Positions 23,721 through 34,225 of a stretch of 64,000 nt of DNA are shown one piece after another. How positions within the stretch are numbered: position 1 is the stretch's first letter; the number at the start of each line of letters is the position of its first letter. The translations under genes were made by a program, and so were the position numbers. The notes below the pieces were generated by a model that saw only the letters and a list, made by a program, of their open reading frames with translations, was not told the DNA's origin and ran no database searches. Source of the stretch: Nymphaea colorata (Eukaryota; Streptophyta; Magnoliopsida; Nymphaeales; Nymphaeaceae); the NCBI RefSeq assembly GCF_008831285.2, contig NC_045139.1, positions 12,124,704-12,188,703 on the forward strand. Reading direction: 5' to 3'.

Positions 23721-24225
23721 ACTTGTTTATCCCAATCGAAGATTATTTCTTGTTGCACCTAGAGTTTTTGGATGTACCTGTTTTGTTCACATTCTTGGGC
23801 CTAAACATGATAAACTTTTTGCTCAAGCCATTAAGTGTGTGTTCGTTAGCTATCCTCAAAACAAAAAAGAATACAAGTGCTTTGATCCGGTAACTCAAAA
23901 AGAATTCATCAGAGCGGATGTAACTTTCCTTGAGTCTCAGTCTTACTTTAGTCCTACTTCTGTGTCATCTGAGATACCATGTCCTATTCCTCTACCTATT
24001 CCTCATGTCTTGTTGCAATTTTTTCCCTTTCCTGCTTCGAATATGAAAAGGTTTCAGGACCCTCCATTGGTCTACACTCGTCGACATGATCCCTCTCACG
24101 GTCGACCATCAAAATCTTCTCAGGATGTGAGCTTCATTGAAGTAAGTATACCTGACATTGATCCTTCATAGGACTTGCGTATAACCCTTTGCAAAGGCAA
24201 GAGACAGTGTACAATGTTACTAGTC
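23721..24225 (+). pseudogene. Copia-2 integrase C-terminal segment, resumed after Copia-3
   Basis: From 23721 the reading picks up the copia integrase C-terminus: RVFGCTCFVHILGPKH, then SYPQNKKEYKCFDP and FIRADVTFLESQSYF. A Pro/Ser-rich linker follows up to CKGKRQC near 24200, after which copia similarity ends. It joins the part before 17830 once Copia-3 and one ACTTG are removed. Confidence 0.88.
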
Positions 24226-24380
24226 TTATTGGGCCGTCGATGGGCGCATTGTATTGCTTGGGCCCGACCTGTTAAATTTATCGGACCCGACGACAAGACC
24301 CGACCAGCTACCAGGCCCAAGTCGGGCTTGGTAGGTTCCCAACCTTACCTGAGCCCCTTTGCTAGTCGGGTCAGTGCCTG

Positions 24381-24747
24381 GTGAGGCTCAACTGAGGCTA
24401 GGTATGACACGACAGCTGGTCGGGACTAGTGGCAGGGTAGAAGTTGGTTGAGGCCATGCATTGATCGGTGACTGGCCAAACAAGGCTGAGTGGGTGAAGC
24501 GTGGCCATGACGTCTGAGTAACCAAGTTGCTGATGAGGGCTGGTTGTTTGTTCCGTTCGGGTGAGGCTCGACTGAGATTGGGTGCGAGACGACAATGGAT
24601 AGAGCTCGATTGAGGCCATGCATTAGTCTACGACTGGCTAGACAGGGCTTAGTGGGTGGCTTGTAGGTGAAGTGTGGCCATGGCGCTCAAGCGACAAGGT
24701 TGCTAATGAGGGTTGGCTGTTTGGCCTATTTGGGTGATGAGCTGGCA
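24381..24747 (+). repeat. Two ~180-bp tandem units
   Basis: GTGAGGCTCAACTGAGGCTA at 24381 recurs as GTGAGGCTCGACTGAGATTG at 24561. Both units then share TTGAGGCCATGCATT, GACTGGC, GTGTGGCCATG and GGTTGTTTG / GGCTGTTTG words. Confidence 0.8.
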
Positions 24748-26534
24748 CGACAGTCTAGGCCGGACCACGACAGTTGGGCATGAGCCAGGGGTGGTTAGGG
24801 ATTTTTGGCTGAACCTAGCCGGTGGTAGCTGACTTGAGCCATGGGTGTGGGTCGTCGTTAGAGAGAACCCCTAAAAGGGGGTGGGTGGGGTTTGTTTGGG
24901 GGGGAGTCTAGGAGGACATGGGGCAGATGGAGGGTTGCGGCCAGAGAGTCGGGGTTGGTGCAGGTGTGTGCACTTAGGCGTCACAGTGTCATGGCTTACT
25001 TTAGGTGCAGAAGGCAATGAAGAGAGAGGAATGTGGTAGCCATCTCACTTTGTACTGGGGATTTGTTCATCGATGGCTGACCAAAGGGTTTGTCAGAAGA
25101 GTGAGGGGCCAAACTTGTCCTTTTTGTCCTATTTCAACTGGTGTCCTTCCTCCTTGAAACAGGCTGCTGGTTGGTAGCAGGCATAGCCTATGTGTGGGCA
25201 GACTTGTGCTTGTGATGTTTGGTGGCTGATGGCCGAGTCGGGTTTTGGGTTTGAGATATGTGGTAGATCTCGGGAAAAGGATTTCAAACTACATATGAGG
25301 TTGGCCAGTTCAGACATGGGGTCAAAGACTGTTCGCCTTCCTCTTGGAGACCCTATAGGAAAATAAAAAGTTGGGGGGAGAGAGAGAAGAGAGAAGAAGG
25401 ATGAGTCGATGATAGCACTACATGAAGGGATGCTGCTAGTGCCTAGTGGCAATGAAGGGAGGACCCTATTTTTTGCAGAGCTCCAGCAGCTGATAATGTG
25501 GATGGAAAAGGGAGAGGTGGAGAGGTGCAACAACATGGATGAGGATACATGCAGGCAATGATCAAAAGCAGCCACATCCAACGCATTCACCAGTGGAAGA
25601 GAGCAATTGAGGGTGTGGTAGAGTTGGCTGTCAATGACCATTGAGATGCATCAAAAAGTAGCCAAAATCAGTGACAACATGCAGAAGAGAGCAAGACAAA
25701 GAGAGAGAGAGAGAGAGAGAAGTAAGCCAGCTTACGTAAAGTTGGCAAGCTGGAAACTTAGCCAGCAGCACTGACGTTCGTTGTAACCATGGTAAGGGTG
25801 AAGGTGCTGGAGAGAGCATTCACCAACGGCAAGGTGTGTCTAGCCAGTGGTGGCATAGCATCCACCGAAGCACTAAGGAGATCACTGGAGCAAGGTGTGA
25901 TTCATCGGAGAGTGGCTCCTCCCAATAAGGGAGCTCTGCTCATGTGTATCAGACATGCTACCAAAGACAAATGGTGGTGGCAGTGATGGCTTGATGCTGG
26001 TCAAAATTGTGTGGCATTGACCGAAGTCTGGTGAGACCTCTCTCACTCAGTCAAACAAGGTCCATAAAAAAATGAGATGTCATAAATACAAAATAAATGT
26101 TCTTAAATACTATATTAAAGAAGAAAGAAACAAAAAAGTGCACTAGGGATGAGGTGGCGTGCACATGGGGACTGTGCTGTTGCTAGGCAATGAGTTGTGT
26201 TGCATGGAGGAGTATGTGCTGAGGAGGATTCCTGCCCATTCAGTATTCAAAATGCTAGCCAATGCAATGGTGTGTTGTTGGTGGTTTTAGTGATCATATA
26301 GGGTAAGCAAGAAAAAAAAAGCTAGGCAGTAATCCTTGTTGGCACTAAGTTGGAGGACAGACTGGTAGGTATAAGCTAGGGTGACAAGCACGTTAAAGGA
26401 GCAATCCAGTGTGGCAGCCCATGCTGGCCTAGCTAGTTGAGTCACCCAGGGAGGATGCCTTGATTTGTCGGGGGTTATCTTAAGACACCTTAAGTGAACA
26501 ACCCCAATACATCTTCAATGCACAACCCAAATAC

Positions 26535-26787
26535 TAGGTGATAAACATTTCTTGCATGAGAGTTGGAGCTGAGCAAATCGGTCATAAATTGCAATTTGTA
26601 CTACCTGTGCAATAATATTAACACTCCTTCCAAATCCCCCTTACCCAGGTTATAAACAATGTCCGCATGAGAGTTGTATACTAACTCTCAATGTGCCAAC
26701 ACCAGGTTATAAACATTTACTGCATGAGGGTTTATCCTAACTCTTCATGTAAATACTCCAGGTTATAAACAATTAATGCAGGAGGGT
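26535..26787 (+). repeat. Four-copy imperfect tandem repeat around AGGTTATAAACA
   Basis: CCAGGTTATAAACAATG...GCATGAGAGTT recurs at 26645, 26702 and 26758 (spacing 56-57 bp). A more distant copy (AGGTGATAAACATTTCTTGCATGAGAGTT) begins at 26535. Confidence 0.8.
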
Positions 26788-26830
26788 TGAGGGGTGCGAA
26801 ACACTTATTTAAATAATCCTAACTCGAATG

Positions 26831-27002
26831 TGAATGAGAGTTAACTAATCCGAACTCTCTGTACAAGTGGGTGGCGTGGTAGAGAGATGCCTCCCCACTT
26901 GTAGGACATACAACCCAAAAGGTGGGTGGCATGGTACAGGACGCCACCCACTTGTGGGGCTGTATGTCCGTTAGAGAGTTCGGATTAGTTAACTCTCATT
27001 CA
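26831..27002. repeat. Fold-back with perfect 30-bp arms
   Basis: Positions 26831-26860 are the exact reverse complement of 26973-27002; the arm starts TGAATGAGAGTTAACTAATC. Further complementary words (ACAAGTGGGTGGCGT) extend the stem imperfectly, with a loop of about 112 bp. This looks like a small MITE or a snap-back formed during repair; no target duplication is evident. Confidence 0.85.
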
Positions 27003-27483
27003 TAATCTGATGGATAGTTAGGAGTGAGGGGCCCCATCGACCATTTCCAGAATCCTAACTCTCTTTGAGGCCTAATACTGAGCTCTTATGGACATCGGTC
27101 TTGCATGAGCTCTTATGGAGGGCTGAGATGGTTGGTGCTGCTGCATTGGCACTCTGGGAGTGCACTGAGTGCCATGTACATGCATGCATATGCAGTTAAT
27201 TGCCCTCTAGATGCACTAAAGGGGCCTTCCTTGGCTGGTTGAAACCTATTGATTGGTTGGGGTTGGGATAGTCCAACATGGCTGTCCCGACCCAACTGTC
27301 GAGCTAAGATGGCCGGTCTAGTCAAAGTGGCGGTGACACTTGGGCACACCGGCTGGTCTAGTGTTTTCAACTGACTCTCTCTACTTTTGGTGGGTTACTT
27401 GTAGGTTGGTGGGGGCTGGCCGGGTTGGCTGCATGCTAGTCTGACTTGGGTGTGGCACGCTCGAGCAACCTTCTTGGTTTGAC

Positions 27484-29080
27484 TGTTAAGATATGGGTCG
27501 GGTCAAGTCAGACCCGGCCCACTTTCTCCACATGCCACTTATAATGTGGGTGGTGGCATACTTGTAATTTTTCTTATTGTTTTGTGCAATTTATTTGTAA
27601 CACAAAATTATAATTTGTATAAGTTAATGAGAAGGGGCACGCGTGAAGTCTAAGGCTCTTATTCCTCTCTCTCACGTGCAGCTTGTTTTCTCTTCTCTTC
27701 CTCTTCCAGTGGTACACATCAAAGTCTTTGATGGTATTAGAGCAGGTTCGGTAAAAAAAAATCTCTAATTTCTGCCCTAGTCTTTATTTTTTTATGCCCT
27801 AATCCCACAATCTCTAATTTCTGCCCTAATCTCTATCTTTCTGCTCTAATCCCACAATCTCTGATTTCTGCCCTAATCTCTGTTTTTCTTCCCTAATCCT
27901 AAAACTGTTGTCATCTGCCCTAATCCCTAGATCTATTGTGCCCTAACTTCCAAAGTTGCCTAAGTTCCTATCCTTGTGTGTGTGTGGCTTCTAATTTCAA
28001 GAATGGACCACAATTGCAATTCTACTATCTTGTCATCTAGTTTCCTCTCTCAATTCATCTCACAAAAGTTGAACCATACCAACTATTTGACATGGAAACA
28101 TCAAATAGTTCCCTTTATCAAGAGTCTTCCCTTTATCAAGAGTCTCCGTCTCAATGGACATTTCAATGGCACCACACCTACACCACCAGAATAGATCATG
28201 TGGGAAGTGAAGAATGCTACAAGGCAAGTTCAAGAAACAATAACCATTATAGAAATTAATCTTGAATATGAGACATTGATGGCCCATGACCAGTCTCTTG
28301 TTGCATATATTACCTCTATGCTATCAAAGGAAGTTTTGGCGGGCATTGATGACGATCTTTTAGCACTTAAGCTATGGAATGTACTCGCTACTATATATTC
28401 TCAAGTATCATAAGCGAGACAACTCAAGAGGCAGTTTCAAGATATCAAGTGAGGTACACGCTGAATTTTGGAGTACATACATGAAATTAAAAATGTCAAA
28501 TCATAGGACATCCAATCAGTGACGAGGACAAGGTACAACATGCTTTGAGTGAATTGAGGTTAGATTTTGATGTTTTCTGCACTGCTTTAGAGATATTACC
28601 TGTTTTTTCATCTTTTGAAGACAAGCAAAATTGATTCAACGTGAAGTGACAAGAATTATTTCCTTCTAGTAGTCACAATGTGTTGGTCACTGAGACCCAT
28701 GCTTTTCAAGGAAGTCATCAAAGAGTTTGGTACTCACAAGCAAGAGTGAGGAGAGGTATTCTTCCTGCACCAAATACAAATGCACAGACAAATGTACCAC
28801 AAAGGATACCTACTTGCTTTTATTGTAATAAGAGGGGTCATGTGAATTTAGAATGTTAGCATAATCCTCAAAACAAGGAAAAACAGGTAGGCATGACAAT
28901 AAGCCAGTTGGGTCAATTGTATCGAACATTCCTCCTAATGTGCAACAGATTTTAATGATAGCTTTGTCCAAAGTCAATCTTAAGCAAAATGGAAAAAGAC
29001 AATGGTATGTGGATTCTGATGTCGCAACCCATGTAACTGATGACGCAGATATTGCTCCTAGATGGCTTATTTCCACTCTC
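27484..29080 (+). mobile_element. Copia-4: 5' fragment of a copia retrotransposon
   Basis: A probable LTR starts TGTTAAGATATGGGTCGG at 27484 and a variant primer-binding site TGGTATTAGAGCAGG lies at 27732. Gag follows, with LNHTNYLTWKHQIVPF at 28067-28114 (N-terminal motif of UBN2-type Gag) and a CCHC knuckle CFYCNKRGHVNLEC near 28814. YVDSDVATHVT at about 29005 is a protease loop with the DSGA glycine changed. Nothing of integrase or RT follows. The exact LTR end is uncertain because the usual CA is not directly before the primer site, and no second LTR is in the window. Confidence 0.75.
28003..28860 (+). pseudogene. Copia-4 Gag remnant
   Basis: The frame starts MDHNCNSTILSSSFLSQF at 28003 and is interrupted by stops at 28192 and 28411, then by several shifts before the zinc knuckle. 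Gag packages the element RNA; this copy cannot make an intact protein. A duplicated PFIKSL phrase at 28112-28146 is a small in-frame tandem duplication. Confidence 0.75.
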
Positions 29081-29099
29081 CTGGCTTTGTCACCCATTT

Positions 29100-30730
29100 T
29101 AGAATTTTGTTTCTCCCCAAATTTAAATTAAAGCTCCATAATACCTTTCCAAACACATTCGTATGAGTTTAACCACTACAAAACATTTAAAACAAAAATG
29201 TGCATGAAAAATATGTTATGAAATAATGCATTTTTGTGCATTGTCATATGACTTGTCAAATTAGATGACAAAAAAATGGGTTGAGGACAAATTTTTTGAG
29301 AGATTTCCAATAATAAGATCTTGGGTGGCAAAACCAACCTAAGAGGGGTGGAGTTGGTAATAAGTCCCAATTAGAAGCCAAGCCGCACATAGCCCAAGAG
29401 AGGAAGATAGTACTGGTGAAGCCCTCTTGGAAACACTTTGACAAGGTCCACAAATCTTGGACGCCAACCCAACCGTAATTGATAGTTCAAGTTTGGATCC
29501 CAGGGCAAGAAAAAAAAAAGGCAGAGAAGCTGAAATCCTCTAGCTACCTAGATGTCTCATACATGCAGCACGATGCAATCGGGCCACGTGTGTAAGACAT
29601 CCAGTGAATGGATGACAAGAAGAAACCTATATATATATATATTGAGATTTATAGATTTTTACATTTAGGTGTGGATAGAAAAATCTTCTCGTCTCTCATA
29701 ACACACTATCCAATGCAATGCATCCGGTGATCGTGATGTGATAGAGTTCAATATGGCCAGAGACGAGAAGATTTTCTATCCAAACCTAAATGTAAAAATC
29801 TATAAATCTTAATATATATATATATATATAAACGACATTGGCAACCAGTTGGAAAAGAAGGATTCTGAATGACGACGAGGTGGTTGCAGTCAATCAAAGG
29901 AAAAAAGGAAAAACAAAATGGGATGGCAAGTCACTAGCTGCTGCAAAACAAATGACTTTCAAATGAGGGAAAAACATGTTTGGAAGGTTAGACGACTTCT
30001 CAGTTTAATTTGTTCTTAATAATCATAGTGAATTGAAGGTCTCAGTTGAATTGACTGGTCGACCATGAACCTCATTTTAGACATTATGATGGACTAATAT
30101 TTCCACAGAAAAGTTGTTAGCCAATTGGGGATGAAAAATACCCTCCATGATTTGGATTGACTAAAAATGAATGTCTATGTGAAACTTCCCAACATAATGA
30201 AGTGTGACTGATATGCCTGAGCCACAAAATCGAACTTTAGTAAAATTAATGAAAAATCTTGGATCAAACTATTGCATAATAACTACATGTTGGTCTCAGT
30301 AAGAATCTAGCTCCACCCATCCCAGGCGTAGGATTCAATGTGAATATTTTTGGGAAGGCCACTATTGAATTGGAATGCATGGATACTTTTGGTTTGATCA
30401 CTGCGCCCACCCCAACTCATTGCAATTGAATTGTGTGATGATCGATTCTAAATGAAAGTGATTGCGGTGTAGGCACTCTATAGCTGGATGTCCTGACATG
30501 AATAAATATATTCTATATACAAAATATAAAGTACCAAATTAAAGTATGATGACCAGTGGGGCAGGTCACTCTATGTGGTTGTGCCTATAAACGTTCCATA
30601 TTTTCCATTTTCAAGTCTTACTGATTTATCCTCACCCTGTCCATTTTCAAGCTATTTCCAACCTTTTTCAAGCCATTTTTCACCACACGAAGAACCAATT
30701 TGCGTCATGCACTTTATGGATAAGGTTGTC
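29100..30730. other. Intergenic, nothing recognised apart from the MITE
   Basis: AT-rich DNA with only short unsupported frames on both strands. No RNA gene or promoter logic was seen. Confidence 0.4.
29628..29831. mobile_element. MITE with ~70-bp inverted-repeat arms
   Basis: The left arm (29629-29697) and the reverse complement of 29759-29830 share GATTTATAGATTTTTACATT, TTTAGGT-TGGATAG and AATCTTCTCGTCTCT, preceded by a TA run. The spacer is only about 60 bp, so the element is essentially one hairpin. TA-rich termini suggest TA-target insertion, but the AT repeat hides any duplication. Confidence 0.85.
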
Positions 30731-30734
30731 TGTA

Positions 30735-31142
30735 TGTCGGATTTGGATTGGGTATTCGATTGAGCTGTTCCCCAAAAAAATCAGATATGAAAACAATTTA
30801 ATATCTGATTAAGAAAACGAATAGGATTTTGATACGAGAAATAACATCCGATTGGATTTATATACATAAATATCCAATCGGATTTAGTTTTAAATAAGTA
30901 TCCCATATCCAATGTTCTTACATTTCAAAATTGGCTAGATTAGGTCCAAAATTCAGATTAAGATTCGGATATGAATGTGAAAATAGGATTTGGATTGCAT
31001 TCAAATTGTAAAATCAGATTTTGGATTCAGATTCAAATATGATTTTTTTTTTGGGGTACTCAAATCGATAGATGTGAATATCTGAAAAAATGGATACAGT
31101 TAAGAGTATATCCGATTCAAATTCGATCTATTGACATCCCTA
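30735..31142. mobile_element. Candidate hAT-type MITE, AT-rich
   Basis: The right end read in reverse starts ATAGGGATGTCAATAGATCG, resembling plant hAT MITE ends that begin near GGGATGTCAA. The left end has TGTCGGATTTGGATTGGGTA. The interior repeats the words GGATTTGGAT, TCGGAT and CCAATCGGAT in both orientations, as in subterminal repeats. No clear 8-bp duplication was found, so the limits are approximate. Confidence 0.4.
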
Positions 31143-31969
31143 TGGATGAGTTTGACCCACCTGTAGCAGTTGGCCCTGCAGCTCCACAATTTTTCTTTAT
31201 TTTTATAAAGATGCTTTCAATTATGTGCTTGTGTATATATATATTGATCATGCCCCCTAAGAAATGTAAATTTCAGAATGGAGGTGAATTCTAATTGTAA
31301 AACAGAGAAATCGCAAGATGGTCCTTTCTGCCATCCGAACTTTAACCTGTTCTTCGACCTCCACTCTTTTGAATATCCACTCCTTATTTTTCCGGATACA
31401 GCTAAGTACCGGCAACATTTGAGCCTCGTGCCCTTTTTTGCCGCATGCATGCATGATCAACATGCTGACTCGGTGCAAACATTATTTTCATATTTCTTAT
31501 ATTTTAAAGCCGTCATAAGTTGCTTTTAGTGTTCAAAATCAGAACAAGAAAATCAGATTAAAAAAATGAGTTCCCGATTCCAACAGTAAAAAAACCTTTT
31601 GATTTGTAAATCGAACACACTTCATTAATCTGTTCGGCGTCCTTGTGAATTATGGGATAGGGAAATAGTAGGTTAGAGAGAGAGAGAAAGAGGAAAAAAA
31701 AAACCATAACTACAATCTCAGTCCTCTTAAAAGTTAAAACCCGGGCATGACCTCCGCCACATTCATTATCTCTCACCATGGACAGAGTATAAGAATTGAA
31801 CCTGAGAAGTGCTGTTCACGCACCCTAGGTCTAACCAGGAAGAGAGAAAGAACTAAATTACCTAACGCCTATGAGAATACATCTCATGCCAGGCCTTCTA
31901 TCTATCTGTCCAGTAACGAAGACTCTCATCACATTGTCCTTACTCCAACCAACCATCCATCAGATCTTG

Positions 31970-32104
31970 GTCCTCCACGTCAGCCGATAGCAAGTGGCTG
32001 AGAAGTCAGCTCCAGATTCTGGCTTCCATTGTCCTCCACGTTAGCCAATCGCACTCTCATGCCCGCGATCTCACAGGATAAGCCCCTTGCATTTCATAAA
32101 CAAC
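31970..32104 (+). promoter_or_regulatory. LHCA2: LHCA2 proximal promoter with repeated CACGT box, CCAAT and I-box
   Basis: GTCCTCCACGTCAGCCGAT (31970-31988) and GTCCTCCACGTTAGCCAAT (32031-32049) form a direct repeat 61 bp apart, each with a G-box-like CCACGT; the second includes CCAAT. GGATAAG at 32076-32082 is an I-box, known from light-regulated photosynthesis genes to lie near such CACGT elements. TTTCATAAA at 32092-32100 is a weak TATA candidate. The order upstream of an LHC gene fits light regulation; binding is inferred. Confidence 0.6.
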
Positions 32105-32192
32105 AAGTAGCCTCATTCCCTGATCCTTCCCTCACATAGTCACTCTTACCAGCAAAAGAAAGGAAAGGGAAGCAAAGGGGTGCGTAACGCAA

Positions 32193-33402
32193 ATGGCTTC
32201 CTCGTGCGCCTCTTCTGCCGTTGCCGCTGTCGCTGTCTCCTCAAGGCATACACATTTCCCATCCAAACATAAAGATGTATGGTTGTGATAGAACTGAATC
32301 TTTCTCACTCATGATTTCTCCGCATGTTTTCATCTGTTTCTCAGCTCCCAGAGGAGTGGCAATTCGCTGACATCAACCAAGGCTTCTTTCCTAGCCGGGA
32401 AACCTCTGCAAGCGAGAAATCTGGTAGCTCCACTGACTGCAAGAGCCTTTTCTGTGAAGGCGGAAGCCGTGCCCGATAGACCTTTGTGGTTCCCTGGGAG
32501 CACACCGCCGGCGTGGCTCGATGGAAGGTATGTTTCCGAGTATCTTTCCGTCAGTGTCACTTATCTAAGGCTTTTCTTTCCAACCTTTGATCTTTCTCCC
32601 CTGATTGCAGTCTTCCAGGTGACTTTGGTTTTGACCCACTTGGCCTAGGTGAGTCTTTGTCATAAAGGGTCACAAGAAGTGAAACTTGAATCCCTCTTCT
32701 TCCTTTCTTAGCTTCTGTTTCTTATAGAACAATGCTGAAAGAGTTGAAGGTATGCGTTTTTTGCAGGATCTGATCCGGAGAGCTTGAGATGGAACCAACA
32801 AGCAGAAATTGTTCACTGCAGATGGGCAATGCTTGGTGCTGCTGGAATATTCATCCCTGAATTGCTGACCAAGTTGGGAGTTCTCAACACCCCTTCATGG
32901 TACACAGCCGGCGAACAGGAGTACTTCACGGACAAAACCACCCTCTTTTTGGTGGAGCTCATCTTTATAGGGTGGGCAGAGGGTAGAAGATGGGCCGATA
33001 TCATCAAGCCAGGTTGCGTGAACCAAGATCCGATCTTTCCCAACAACAAGCTCACAGGGACTGATGTTGGTTACCCAGGCGGCCTCTGGTTCGATCCTCT
33101 GGGTTGGGGCACAGGGTCCCCTGAGAAACTCAAGGACTTGAGGACAAGGGAGATCAAGAATGGAAGGTTGGCCATGTTGGCTGTCATGGGCGCCTGGTTC
33201 CAAGCCATATACACTGGCACTGGCCCCATCGACAATCTCTTCGCTCACCTAGCAGATCCCGGCCATGCTACGATCTTCGCTGTAAGCAATTAACTTCGAC
33301 TTGCAAGAGTATTTTCATACTTTGTTTCTTCCTTCTTTAACGATCCGCATCTAATTAATACTCAAAAATATTTCCATGGCTCAGGCCTTTACCCCCAAGT
33401 GA
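32193..33402 (+). CDS. LHCA2: Photosystem I light-harvesting chlorophyll a/b protein Lhca2
   Basis: Coding exons 32193-32245, 32345-32527, 32611-32648, 32767-33281 and 33385-33402 give 268 residues ending AFTPK. Residues 1 to about 55 are a Ser/Ala-rich chloroplast transit peptide. [12 protein letters not shown] opens the mature protein. Helix B contains E105-I-V-H108-C-R110, helix [14 protein letters not shown], and helix A E220-I-K-N223-G-R225; these are chlorophyll ligands of the family. H108, rather than Asn, at the helix B ligand is what Lhca2 rather than Lhca4 has. [18 protein letters not shown] and [16 protein letters not shown] are typical of Lhca2 and differ from the Lhca6 paralogue. 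The protein binds chlorophyll in the thylakoid and passes energy to photosystem I. The first intron seems to use a GC donor; the other introns are GT-AG. The gene looks intact. Confidence 0.95.
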
Positions 33403-34225
33403 GGAAGCAGCCAGACGCCGGTGTCCTTGCGCTCCAAAGATTCTGCTACAACGTGGCTATGGATGTCAGAAATTCAATTGCAGGGGATTGTGTATTATTT
33501 TGCCATGCTTCTACTTTAAAATTGTAAACAAATTAATCCATTGGAGAAAAACCTTTCCTCATCTTCCGAGAAAGCATCTGTAACTTTGAGGCCATGTGTA
33601 TCACTGTTCTTTCCAATATGCATCCCGCTATTCTTATTCATTAAGTGGAAAAAAAGAAAAAAGCAAGCATACCAAACACAAGCGATCTAGGAAGATGAAT
33701 TTTTAAGGCAATCGGGAAGACGGAAAGGACGCTGTCCATCTCGATGTTCTGATTAAGTCTTATGCCCCATAGCGAAACCGTTTGTCAAATTTTCCTTTGA
33801 GTTTGTTCATTGTCTTGAAATATCTTCAACATACGTCAGATTTATGCTCCAGACTGATCAATTGCAAAACCCATGATCTTCCCACAAACCCCATTACCTT
33901 GCTTGCAACCTAGAAAATATCACAGACGATAAAAAGCTTGTGGGATGCGTTAAGGAACTTTATTGGCTCCCGTTCTTGGCAGTAAAAGAGGTCCGATTTT
34001 AGACCAGCAAGAGTTCATGACACAGAACATACAATCTACAATAATCTGTCAAACTATCAGGAAATTTAAGTCGTCTGAATGTTCTACAGTTTTAGATATT
34101 GGAGATCAGAGAAATAAAAAATTGTAGCATTAATTGAAATTATATTATATTAGAAAGATGCATTCAATAAAATCGATACAACAACAGGTAGGAATCGCTG
34201 ACATTGGAGAAAGTTGCTGTACAAA
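33403..34225. other. Spacer between convergent LHCA2 and dCMP deaminase genes
   Basis: This stretch holds the LHCA2 3' UTR (to perhaps 33640) and the 3' UTR of the minus-strand dCMP deaminase. It is AT-rich, and I see no further gene. Confidence 0.6.

Larger units (their letters stand above)
15153..24225 (+). mobile_element. Copia-2: copia retrotransposon split by Copia-3 and truncated at 3' end
   Basis: Seen: an LTR at 15153-15365 is followed by TGGTATCAAAGCC. Gag, protease and integrase remnants continue to 17830, where the reading stops at PIKLV. After Copia-3 the integrase region resumes at 23721 (GCTCFVHILGPKHDKL and FVSYPQNKKEYKCFDP) and fades at about 24225, in the spacer before RT. 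No RT, RNase H or second LTR is present. The outer element is thus older than Copia-3 and lost its 3' part. Its proteins resemble those of Copia-3, so both belong to one broad copia group. Confidence 0.88.
24226..27483. other. GC-rich unclassified repetitive DNA
   Basis: About 3.3 kb with higher GC than its surroundings and no recognisable protein. It holds a ~180-bp tandem repeat (24381-24747), a GA tract (25700-25722), a ~56-bp tandem field (26535-26787) and a perfect 30-bp fold-back (26831-27002). The 170-residue minus frame 25641-25129 and other frames show no family motif. It may be the non-coding body of a large non-autonomous retroelement, which I cannot prove. Confidence 0.45.

Noticed and set aside
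25129-25641. 170-residue minus-strand frame
   Set aside because: No family motif, Ser/Leu-rich, located in anonymous repeat DNA, no promoter or splice logic.
32895-33248. 117-residue frame antisense to LHCA2 exon 4
   Set aside because: Mirror of a conserved coding exon; the plus strand is clearly the real gene.
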